Shown one piece after another: positions 1 through 4,958 of a DNA stretch of 6,956 nt; position 1 is the first letter of the stretch, and the number at the start of each line of letters is the position of its first letter. Source of the stretch: Planctomycetota bacterium. Its GTDB lineage: Bacteria > Planctomycetota > Phycisphaerae > SM23-33. Below the pieces are notes generated by a model. It did not search any database, had not been told where the DNA came from, and saw nothing but the letters and a program-made list of their open reading frames with translations. Position numbers and translations under genes: made by a program. The stretch spans positions 1-6,956 of the forward strand of contig QNCB01000066.1 in assembly GCA_003644335.1 (NCBI GenBank), given 5' to 3'.

Positions 1-1
1 A

Positions 2-982
2 ATCATGGCTATCGCCGCGGTGGTAACCTGGGTGGGCGTGCCGCTGGTGGGCTTTTTGCGATACATCTTCACCAGCACGGAACTCGCCCGCAGCAGGCCT
101 CGGGCCTTGCTTAGCACAGCGGGTTTTCTGCTGGCGGTGTTTATCGTCATCGGCGGGCTGAAGTTCCCGCACCATGTTCGGGCCGAGGGTATCGTCGAGC
201 CGGAGCGGGTGGCGGTAATCCATGCAGGCTCGAGTGGATTCGTCGTCCGGGCCAGGCCTTCTGGGGAAATCGTCGACGCCGGCGCGGTGCTTGTCGAATG
301 CGAAAATCGCCAACTGCTGACCCGCCAGAAACATCTCCAAGCCCAGCGGGAGGAACTCCAGGCCCAGCGACGCATCGCCAGGCAGGAAGAGCAAGCTACC
401 GTGCAGGTTTTCGACCGCAAAATAAAGCTGACGGACAGACAGCTAGCCCGGGCGAGCAAGGAACTGGCTGATCTGAAAATCCGCGCGCCGTTCCAAGGCT
501 CTTGGCTGTCGCCGCAAACGGACCGCATGGGTGGGGCCTACCTTAAAAAGGGCGACTCGATCGGTATGGTTGCCGACCTGGGCCATATTCGAATTCGTGC
601 AATCGCGTCTCAGCGAGTAGCTGGGCCTTTGGGCGTCGAGGGCAGCGGGGATGTGGAAATTCGCGTAAAGGGCCGGGCTGACCTCGAGCTGACGGGCAGG
701 CTGGTCGAGATTTTCCCAGCTGGGACGAACCAGTTGTTTTCCCAGGCTCAGAGTTTCCAGGCCGGCGGTTCCGTGCAGACCGCCAGCGACGACCCCAAGG
801 CGATGCGGTCAGCGGAGAAGTTTTTCGAGATTCGCGTGCAACCAGACCCGCAAGGCCTTGACAAAGTCCGCCTGCTGCAAGGCCAACGGGTCGATGTACG
901 ATTCACGCTGAAATCCAAGCCCCTGCTAGTGCAGTGGTGGCAGTCGCTGTCACAAATGGTGCAACAAAGATTCCAGATATAA
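2..982 (+). CDS. HlyD/biotin-lipoyl-type membrane adaptor, 5'-partial; probably the C-terminal part of an M50-peptidase-like fusion
   Basis: The reading frame is open to the window edge, so the ATG at 5 may be internal; 325 residues are visible from it. Seen: hydrophobic segments at about residues 4-20 and 38-54, joined by a basic loop with ELARSRPRAL; a first lipoyl-like half with AEGIVEPE (60-67) and a GxVxxG-like turn at about 87-100; a Gln/Arg-rich predicted coiled coil (about 101-157); a second lipoyl half starting LKIRAPFQGSW (157-167), with GDSIGMVADL near 183-192; then a beta-rich domain to the stop. This is the HlyD/AcrA membrane-fusion order: inner-membrane anchor and periplasmic hairpin. 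The two N-terminal helices with the RPRA loop resemble, from memory, the end of M50 site-2-protease-like proteins fused to HlyD domains. The upstream peptidase part is therefore inferred, not seen. The SecA-like gene follows 168 bp downstream on the same strand, suggesting a shared export or envelope role. No outer-membrane channel or ABC partner is visible. Adaptor class is confident; substrate unknown. Confidence 0.82.
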   Translation: MMAIAAVVTWVGVPLVGFLRYIFTSTELARSRPRALLSTAGFLLAVFIVIGGLKFPHHVRAEGIVEPERVAVIHAGSSGFVVRARPSGEIVDAGAVLVECENRQLLTRQKHLQAQREELQAQRRIARQEEQATVQVFDRKIKLTDRQLARASKELADLKIRAPFQGSWLSPQTDRMGGAYLKKGDSIGMVADLGHIRIRAIASQRVAGPLGVEGSGDVEIRVKGRADLELTGRLVEIFPAGTNQLFSQAQSFQAGGSVQTASDDPKAMRSAEKFFEIRVQPDPQGLDKVRLLQGQRVDVRFTLKSKPLLVQWWQSLSQMVQQRFQI

Positions 983-988
983 ACAAAT

Positions 989-1011
989 CCGAAGCACGAA
1001 ATTCGGTTTTT
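989..1011 (+). terminator. weak hairpin with T-run after the adaptor gene
   Basis: A 5-bp stem (CCGAA 989-993 with TTCGG 1002-1006) and an 8-base loop are followed directly by five T (1007-1011), seven bases past the adaptor stop. The shape fits a weak intrinsic terminator. The stem is short, so at most it would attenuate readthrough into the SecA-like gene. The wording around it (ATCCGAAGCACGAAATTCG) also resembles a dispersed intergenic repeat I have seen in environmental bacterial genomes, an impression I cannot verify here. Confidence 0.3.
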
Positions 1012-1027
1012 CAAAACGAAAAACAGC

Positions 1028-1098
1028 GAACCACGAATCCAGCACTTATTTGCCATGCTCATTATGGCCCTAGCAAATAAGTGCTGGATTCATGGTTC
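1028..1098. repeat. 26-bp near-perfect inverted repeat with a 19-base loop
   Basis: The left arm (1028-1053) and right arm (1073-1098) are reverse complements at 25 of 26 positions. The innermost 18 bp (1036-1053 with 1073-1090) are perfect. The only mismatch is C1034 against A1092. The loop is 1054-1072. The right arm is followed by TTTTCC and, on the other strand, the left arm is followed by a T-rich stretch, so it could act as a bidirectional terminator. The arms are unusually long and rather AT-rich for that role. It lies between the adaptor and the SecA-like gene and overlaps no convincing ORF. It could instead be a small mobile-element relic or a structured RNA. The repeat is certain; its function is not. 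Confidence 0.9.
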
Positions 1099-1121
1099 TT
1101 TTCCGTGAACGAGTCCCTTTT

Positions 1122-1148
1122 ATGAACCACCTTGCGACGCGATACTAA
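1122..1148 (+). other. possible 8-codon upstream ORF before the SecA-like gene
   Basis: An ATG at 1122 opens an eight-residue frame (MNHLATRY) with TAA at 1146-1148, two bases before the TTG start of the SecA-like gene. A GAG at 1111-1113 is a weak Shine-Dalgarno candidate at suitable spacing. The downstream TTG has no visible Shine-Dalgarno of its own, so termination-reinitiation coupling is possible. An ORF this short occurs easily by chance, so it is listed only because of its position. Confidence 0.15.
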
Positions 1149-1150
1149 TC

Positions 1151-3136
1151 TTGGCTAACCCTAGCACAACCTGGCAGACGCTTTCGAGTCCGACGACACC
1201 CAAGCCCTTGCCCAAGGGTCTGGACGCCGCGTGGGATCGCGCTGCGGGGCTGGCTGTGCGGGCTAGTAAGAGTACTGCGAAGATTCTCGCCCGGGCTGAT
1301 GGCATATTGGCTATGGAGAGCAAGTACCGCGACTTGACTGACGAAAAGCTCCGAGCCTCGGGCTTGGATATTCGCGAGCGATTTCGGCTTGGACGCGAAA
1401 CGCCCGAAGATGTCGACCGGGCCTGTGCCATCGTGCGAGAAGTAGCCTGGCGACAACTGGGCCTGAAACCATTCGCTGCGCAGGTAGCTGGGGCCTTGGC
1501 GATGGAGGCTGGGTGCATCGCGGAGATGGCCACGGGCGAGGGCAAGACGCTCACAGCTACGATGCCAGCGACCCTGGGAGGCTGGCGTGGGCGAGGCTGT
1601 CATGTCATCACCGCCAACGACTACCTCGCCACGCGCGATGCGAAAAACATGCAAGCGGTCTACGGATTCTTCGGCCTGCGGTGCGCCGCTATCGACGCCG
1701 AGATGCCCCCGCCAGCCAGGGCTGAGGCATACCAGGCGGACATAACCTACTGCACAAATAAAGAGGTCGCTGCGGATTTCCTGCGAGATCGGCTGGCACT
1801 GGGGCGGCTGAAAAGTCTCCCCCAGGCACTGCTGTCGAAAATCGCCCAAGGCTCCGGAGCCCCCACGGACAAGCTCGTCCAGCGAGGCCTATTCTACGCT
1901 ATCGTCGACGAGGTCGACTCGATTCTGATAGACGAAGCTGTAACGCCGCTGATAATATCAGGCCAGGCTCCCAACGCCGAGCAGGTCGAAGCCTTTCGGC
2001 AGTCCGCCAGGCTGGCTGGTCAGCTGGAGGAAAAAACGCATTACAAAGCTGACGCTCGGTACCATGAAATCGAGCTGACCCGCGCGGGCAGGGAACAGCT
2101 TGGCAAGCTGGCTTGCGGACTCGGCGGGATATGGGCTGGGGCGCGTCGGCGGGAGGAGCTTGTCGTCCAGGCCCTGACCGCGGAGGTCTTCTATCGCCAG
2201 GGCAAGCAGTATGTAATTCAGGAGGACAAGGTCGTCATCGTAGATGAGTTCACGGGCCGACTTATGCCGGACCGCGAGTGGCGCGACGGGCTGCACCAGG
2301 CGGTCTCGGCCAAGGAGGGTCTGGAGATCGAGCCGCCCAAGGACACCTACGCCCGCATCAGTTTTCAGCGGTTTTTCCGGCAGTATCGCAGGCTCTGCGG
2401 CATGACCGGCACGGCTGCGGAAGCCAGGGCGGAGTTCTGGCAAATCTACCACATGCCCGTTGTCGTGATACCCACCAACCGCCCGTGCATCCGCCAGCTT
2501 CAGCCTGACCGCGTCTTTGCCAACGCCCAGGCCAAGTGGGCTGCCATCGTCGAAGAAGTCCGCCGCCTGCACCAACTCGGCAGGCCCGTGCTGATAGGCA
2601 CGCGGAGCGTCCAGGCCAGCGAACACCTGGGCCAGCTCCTCGGCGAGGCCCAGCTGGAGTGTCAGATTCTAAACGCCGTGCGACACGAAGCTGAAGCTCA
2701 GATTGTCGCCGGGGCTGGCAAGGGCGGGCGAATAACCGTCGCTACAAACATGGCTGGTCGAGGCACGGATATCAAACTCGGTCGCGGCGTAGCTGAGCTG
2801 GGCGGGCTGCATGTTATCGCTACCGAGCGGCACGAAGCTGGGCGAATAGACCGCCAACTATTTGGCCGATGCGCTCGCCAGGGCGACCCAGGCTCCGCAC
2901 AAGCTCTGGTCAGCATGGAAGACGAACTCGTCGCGCGACATTGTCCGTCACTGTTAAAGCCCCTGCCTCGCCGAGCGAAACTCCTCGGCGGCGAGGTCTC
3001 CACCGCCTGGAACCGCAAGCTGTTCGACCTGGCCCAGCAAAAAGCCCAAAGGCTCGCACTGCGACAACGCAAAGGCGTCCTCAGCTCCGACGATTGGCTG
3101 GACGAATACCTGGGCTTCGCCGGCAGAGAAATGTAA
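1151..3136 (+). CDS. secA: SecA-family translocase ATPase, short form lacking the C-terminal wing and tail
   Basis: This 661-residue protein is a SecA-type motor ATPase that would couple ATP hydrolysis to protein export at the cytoplasmic membrane. Seen in order: a family-typical N-terminal stretch MESKYRDLTDEKLRA (55-69), Walker A MATGEGKT (126-133), ANDYLATRDA (155-164), Walker B VDEVDS (252-257) with TPLIISG (265-271), VDEFTGR (364-370), GMTGTA (417-422), TNRP (442-445), TNMAGRGTDIKLG (532-544), and the arginine-finger region GRCARQGDPGS (572-582). An insertion of about 20 residues lies near 215-245, between the LRDR motif and Walker B. The protein ends about 60 residues after NBD2, inside what would be the helical scaffold. 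Housekeeping SecA is about 800-900 residues; the helical wing, two-helix finger and cysteine-rich tail are absent. The frame is open only from 1109, and TTG 1151 is the first possible start; it has no clear Shine-Dalgarno. GTG 1256 and ATG 1313 are later alternatives. Family membership is near certain. An accessory rather than housekeeping role is inferred from the truncation and the HlyD neighbour. Confidence 0.93.
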   Translation: MANPSTTWQTLSSPTTPKPLPKGLDAAWDRAAGLAVRASKSTAKILARADGILAMESKYRDLTDEKLRASGLDIRERFRLGRETPEDVDRACAIVREVAWRQLGLKPFAAQVAGALAMEAGCIAEMATGEGKTLTATMPATLGGWRGRGCHVITANDYLATRDAKNMQAVYGFFGLRCAAIDAEMPPPARAEAYQADITYCTNKEVAADFLRDRLALGRLKSLPQALLSKIAQGSGAPTDKLVQRGLFYAIVDEVDSILIDEAVTPLIISGQAPNAEQVEAFRQSARLAGQLEEKTHYKADARYHEIELTRAGREQLGKLACGLGGIWAGARRREELVVQALTAEVFYRQGKQYVIQEDKVVIVDEFTGRLMPDREWRDGLHQAVSAKEGLEIEPPKDTYARISFQRFFRQYRRLCGMTGTAAEARAEFWQIYHMPVVVIPTNRPCIRQLQPDRVFANAQAKWAAIVEEVRRLHQLGRPVLIGTRSVQASEHLGQLLGEAQLECQILNAVRHEAEAQIVAGAGKGGRITVATNMAGRGTDIKLGRGVAELGGLHVIATERHEAGRIDRQLFGRCARQGDPGSAQALVSMEDELVARHCPSLLKPLPRRAKLLGGEVSTAWNRKLFDLAQQKAQRLALRQRKGVLSSDDWLDEYLGFAGREM

Positions 3137-3139
3137 CCC

Positions 3140-3187
3140 GTAGCTTGGACATCTTGTCCATGTGTAGCGTGGGCGGGACGCCCATGT
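3140..3187 (+). repeat. two tandem 24-bp hairpin units (REP-like) with compensatory changes
   Basis: Unit 1 (3140-3163) and unit 2 (3164-3187) abut exactly, starting three bases after the SecA-like stop codon. Both read GTAGC, one variable base, then a six-base stem, a three-base loop, the complementary stem, and TGT. Stem of unit 1: TGGACA/TGTCCA with loop TCT. Stem of unit 2: TGGGCG/CGCCCA with loop GGA. The two stem differences are both double, pair-preserving changes (A-T to G-C, twice). An inverted third copy lies at 3515-3538. The pattern is seen directly; a genome-wide REP-like family is inferred. Confidence 0.88.
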
Positions 3188-3205
3188 TTTTCTTTTTCTT
3201 CTTTT
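3168..3205 (+). terminator. intrinsic-terminator-like hairpin and T-tract downstream of the SecA-like gene
   Basis: Hairpin unit 2 forms an 8-bp stem (3168-3175 with 3179-3186, including one G-U pair) with loop GGA. It runs straight into a pyrimidine tract of T runs broken by single C residues (3187-3205). A GC-rich stem followed by a T-run is the standard rho-independent layout. It sits 32 bp past the SecA-like stop and would separate that transcript from uvrC. The repeat may have been recruited as a terminator. Confidence 0.6.
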
Positions 3206-3223
3206 AGCTCCTACGGAGCTAAA
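3203..3223. repeat. 9-bp perfect hairpin, GCTCC type, copy 1
   Basis: TTTAGCTCC (3203-3211) pairs perfectly with GGAGCTAAA (3215-3223) around the loop TAC. Its left arm starts inside the T-tract of the preceding terminator-like structure. A second, shorter member of the same design lies 32 bp further on, so this is probably a dispersed short palindrome rather than a one-off regulatory site. Confidence 0.75.
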
Positions 3224-3254
3224 CATCGTACAATCGCGTTACCACAAAGATATC

Positions 3255-3267
3255 GCTCCTGTGGAGC
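3255..3267. repeat. GCTCC-N3-GGAGC hairpin, copy 2
   Basis: GCTCC (3255-3259) and GGAGC (3263-3267) flank the loop TGT. The core stem equals that of the 3203-3223 hairpin, but the outer pairs are lost and the loop differs (TGT against TAC). Two copies of one stem within 65 bp with free loops suggest an element family whose stem is what is kept. The stem alone is short, so chance cannot be fully excluded. Confidence 0.5.
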
Positions 3268-3396
3268 TGTCTATCTCACCTACTGATTATGGGATGGCTG
3301 TGGAATTTATTGAAAAAGTGTGAACGGTTACCTGTTTTTCTTTCTTGTCATTCCCGCTTCCATATAAATGACAAATAAAATCCGTCAGCTTGAGTG

Positions 3397-3402
3397 TATA
3401 AT
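3397..3402 (+). promoter_or_regulatory. candidate -10 box TATAAT upstream of uvrC
   Basis: A perfect TATAAT lies in the AT-rich core of the spacer, about 140 bp before the uvrC start. The bases 17 bp upstream (around 3374-3379) do not resemble TTGACA, and the preceding TG is one base too close for an ideal extended -10. It is the best-looking promoter element between the terminator-like structure and uvrC. A single hexamer in AT-rich DNA is weak evidence. Confidence 0.3.
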
Positions 3403-3417
3403 GACTTTGAATAGCCC

Positions 3418-3441
3418 GTAGGTTATGCAACTTGTTGCATG
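3418..3441 (+). repeat. 16-bp dyad, possibly a diverged fourth copy of the 24-bp unit
   Basis: ATGCAAC (3425-3431) and GTTGCAT (3434-3440) form a perfect 7-bp stem around TT. The preceding CCCGTAG (3415-3421) is identical to the seven bases leading into unit 1 at 3137-3143, and CTTGT and CATG recur near the same places. The spacing is one or two bases longer than in the 24-bp units. It could be a diverged relative of them, or an independent dyad that serves as an operator just downstream of the TATAAT box. Confidence 0.45.
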
Positions 3442-3462
3442 GCAAAAAAACAAAAAGAATGA

Positions 3463-3482
3463 ATTCCCGCTTGCGCGGGAAT
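3463..3482. repeat. 20-bp palindrome of the ATTCCC-N8-GGGAAT type
   Basis: ATTCCCGC (3463-3470) and GCGGGAAT (3475-3482) form a perfect 8-bp stem around TTGC. The frame matches the neisserial dRS3 consensus ATTCCC-N8-GGGAAT; similar palindromes occur in many unrelated bacteria, so no neisserial origin is implied. Its right half is also the right arm of the inner inverted repeat. Confidence 0.75.
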
Positions 3483-3488
3483 GACAAA

Positions 3489-3514
3489 GAAAAACAAAAA
3501 AGAAAAACAAAAAA
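3489..3514 (+). repeat. 13-bp A-rich tandem repeat, two perfect copies
   Basis: Copies of GAAAAACAAAAAA occupy 3489-3501 and 3502-3514, just before the inverted 24-bp unit. On the minus strand this is a T-rich tract directly after a hairpin. The purine tract lies 28 bp or more before the uvrC ATG, too far to serve as its ribosome binding site. Confidence 0.85.
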
Positions 3515-3538
3515 GCATGGGCGAGACGCCCACGCTAC
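3489..3538 (-). terminator. inverted third copy of the 24-bp hairpin unit with a T-tract on the minus strand
   Basis: Read on the minus strand, 3538-3515 is the third copy of the 24-bp unit. It matches unit 2 at 20 of 24 positions: it has the same stem, but loop TCT as in unit 1 and a final C. It is followed by T runs (3514-3489), so it is terminator-shaped for leftward transcription, for example readthrough from the VanZ-like gene antisense to uvrC. On the plus strand the GC-rich hairpin ends three bases before the uvrC ATG, where a ribosome binding site should lie. Confidence 0.6.
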
Positions 3539-3541
3539 CTT

Positions 3542-4882
3542 ATGAACGAGCGTCAGAATATTTTGCAGCGGTTGCGTGTCCAGGCTGGTGAGCTACCCGC
3601 CTGCCCTGGGGTGTACCTGTTTAAGGACGCCGCGGGGGTCGTGCTGTATGTCGGCAAGGCCAAGAATCTGCGAAGCCGGGTGAGCAGCTATTTTCAGCTC
3701 GGCGCGAAGCTCTCCGAGTCGCGTGGGCCTCAGATATCAAAGATGATATCCACGCTCGTAGCTAAGCTTGACTACCTGCCGTGCAATAGCGAGGTCGACG
3801 CTTTGCTCCGCGAAAACAGGCTGATAAAAGACATTCAGCCGCGTTTCAACGAACGTCAAAAAGACGACAAGAGCTTCCCGTTCCTGCAAATCACGACCGA
3901 CGAAGACTTCCCGCGCGTCGCTATTACGCGTCAGCCTCGCTCGCGCGGGGTCAAGCTGCTAGGCCCGTTCACCAGCCCCACCGAGCTGCGACGAGCACTG
4001 CCGCTGATGCAACGCGTGTTCAAATTCCGCACCTGCAAACTGGACATCAGCGACGCCGACCAGCGACGCAAACACTTCCGGCCTTGCTTGCTCCACAGCA
4101 TCAAACAATGCTCCGCGCCGTGCGCCGAGCGTGTGTCTCGGGAAGACTACGCGGGGCAGATCCGACGCCTGAAAACTTTTCTGGAATCCAAAGGCCAAAA
4201 GCTCCGCAAGGAACTTCAACAGGAGATGGCCCAGGCTGCGGCGGAGCGTCAATACGAACGGGCGGCCGAGTTGCGGGACGAACTGGCTGCCCTGGAAGGC
4301 TTGCAAAAGCGAGGCCTGGCTGGGGAAGCGAAAGACCTGCAGCCTGAGCTTTTCTATGTGGACCCGGCGGAGGGATTGCAGCGGCTGGCGGAGGTACTCT
4401 CGCTGCCTGTCTCGCCTCGGATTATCGAAGGGCTGGATATCGCGCATCTTCAGGGGCAGGCCAGTTGCGGAACAGTGGTGTGCTTCATCGACGGCAAGCC
4501 GCTCAAGAGCAGGTATCGGCGGTACAAAATTAAAACCGCAGGCAATGACGACTATGCGAGCCTGGCTGAGGTCGGCCGCAGGCGATATCGACGGGCTGGA
4601 GCCAACGAGGAAATTTTTCCCGACATCATCCTGATCGACGGCGGGCCGGGGCAACTCTCCGCCGCCAGCCAGGCCTTTGGCTCGCTGGGTTGCGACCAGG
4701 CCGCGTTGGTGTCGCTGTCCAAAAAAGACGAACTGCTCCACACCCCAGGCCAGGCCGGGCCTATCAAACTCCCCCGCCGAGACCCCGCGCTACGCCTGCT
4801 CCAAAGCGTCCGCGACGAAGCCCACCGCTTTGCCCAACACTATCACCACATCCTCCGACAAAAAGCGGTACTAGGCAAGTAG
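3542..4882 (+). CDS. uvrC: UvrC excinuclease subunit, short form without the helix-hairpin-helix tail
   Basis: UvrC makes the two incisions flanking a lesion in nucleotide excision repair, recruited by UvrB. At 446 residues it is shorter than the usual 600 or so. Seen: GIY-YIG nuclease at 22-51 (GVY, LYVGKAKNLRSR) with the likely catalytic Glu at 84; four cysteines at 165, 182, 190 and 194, corresponding to the iron-sulfur ligands reported for E. coli UvrC; the UVR motif that contacts UvrB (about 223-255, QYERAAELRDELAAL); and the RNase H-like nuclease from about 296, with candidate catalytic residues D299, D336/D337, D366 and H428. The roughly 100-residue linker usually found between the UVR and RNase H parts is largely missing, and the protein stops just after DEAHRF, so the C-terminal (HhH)2 DNA-binding domain is absent. 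From memory, planctomycete UvrCs share this layout. ATG 3542 is the only start in the frame open from 3485. No Shine-Dalgarno is visible and a hairpin repeat abuts the start. Confidence 0.94.
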   Translation: MNERQNILQRLRVQAGELPACPGVYLFKDAAGVVLYVGKAKNLRSRVSSYFQLGAKLSESRGPQISKMISTLVAKLDYLPCNSEVDALLRENRLIKDIQPRFNERQKDDKSFPFLQITTDEDFPRVAITRQPRSRGVKLLGPFTSPTELRRALPLMQRVFKFRTCKLDISDADQRRKHFRPCLLHSIKQCSAPCAERVSREDYAGQIRRLKTFLESKGQKLRKELQQEMAQAAAERQYERAAELRDELAALEGLQKRGLAGEAKDLQPELFYVDPAEGLQRLAEVLSLPVSPRIIEGLDIAHLQGQASCGTVVCFIDGKPLKSRYRRYKIKTAGNDDYASLAEVGRRRYRRAGANEEIFPDIILIDGGPGQLSAASQAFGSLGCDQAALVSLSKKDELLHTPGQAGPIKLPRRDPALRLLQSVRDEAHRFAQHYHHILRQKAVLGK

Positions 4883-4921
4883 GCAAATAGTTGGCCCCAA
4901 GGCTGCCCCGCGGGAAGCATA

Positions 4922-4937
4922 TGGCCTAGACAGGCCA
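4922..4937. repeat. 6-bp hairpin between convergent genes
   Basis: TGGCCT (4922-4927) pairs with AGGCCA (4932-4937) around AGAC in the 76-bp gap between uvrC and the VanZ-like gene. No T-run follows on either strand, so it is a poor intrinsic terminator. Its position between two converging genes is the only reason to consider a transcription-boundary role. Confidence 0.3.
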
Positions 4938-4958
4938 CACCATCCAAGGCTTTTCAAT

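Larger units (their letters stand above)
3334..3495. repeat. inner inverted repeat pair nested inside the 24-bp unit pair
   Basis: The left arm (3334-3357) reads GTTTTTCTTT, a CTT insertion, then GTCATTCCCGC. The right arm (3475-3495) reads GCGGGAATGAC followed by AAAGAAAAAC, the exact reverse complement apart from the missing three bases. The arms lie 117 bp apart, inside the outer 24-bp units at 3164-3187 and 3515-3538. The left arm can also form a local stem, TTGTCATT (3345-3352) with AATGACAA (3367-3374). The CATTCCCGC wording is common in bacterial intergenic repeats. Confidence 0.7.
3137..3541. other. 405-bp palindrome-rich spacer between the SecA-like gene and uvrC
   Basis: No credible gene is present. 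The spacer is visibly richer in A and T than its flanks and is nearly filled by short dyads, listed separately. Going inward from the left: two tandem 24-bp hairpin units, a T-rich tract, two GCTCC hairpins, and a T-rich arm ending in GTCATTCCCGC. Going inward from the right: one inverted 24-bp unit, an A-rich tract, and the complementary GCGGGAATGAC arm. Outer and inner arms therefore mirror each other around a core (about 3358-3474) with a TATAAT box and a further dyad. It looks like a mosaic of REP-like elements or one composite miniature element. Confidence 0.8.

Noticed and set aside
748..1062. 104-codon minus-strand ORF covering the adaptor C-terminus and the inverted repeat
   Set aside because: It lies mostly antisense to a well-supported gene, has no recognisable motif, and its 5' end falls in the 26-bp inverted repeat.
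1145..2626. Long minus-strand ORFs opposite the SecA-like gene (1120-1554, 1145-1849, 1958-2626)
   Set aside because: The plus strand encodes all SecA motifs in one continuous frame. The antisense frames are typical of high-GC coding DNA and contain no domain signatures.
3287..3487. 66-codon minus-strand ORF in the secA-uvrC spacer starting MSFPRKREF
   Set aside because: It reads through the ATTCCCGC palindrome; SFPRKRE-type starts are a typical translation of this repeat class. Low-complexity content and overlap with several hairpins make a real protein unlikely.
3140..3538. CRISPR array or riboswitch in the spacer
   Set aside because: The 24-bp units are only three, in mixed orientation, and two abut with no spacer. 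No recognisable riboswitch core was seen, and the hairpins are isolated rather than forming a multi-helix junction.
3164..3538. A typical MITE with target-site duplication
   Set aside because: The terminal inverted repeats are present, but the bases outside 3164 and 3538 do not repeat each other, and the left flank is itself another copy of the unit. Kept as a hypothesis in the findings, not annotated as a mobile element.
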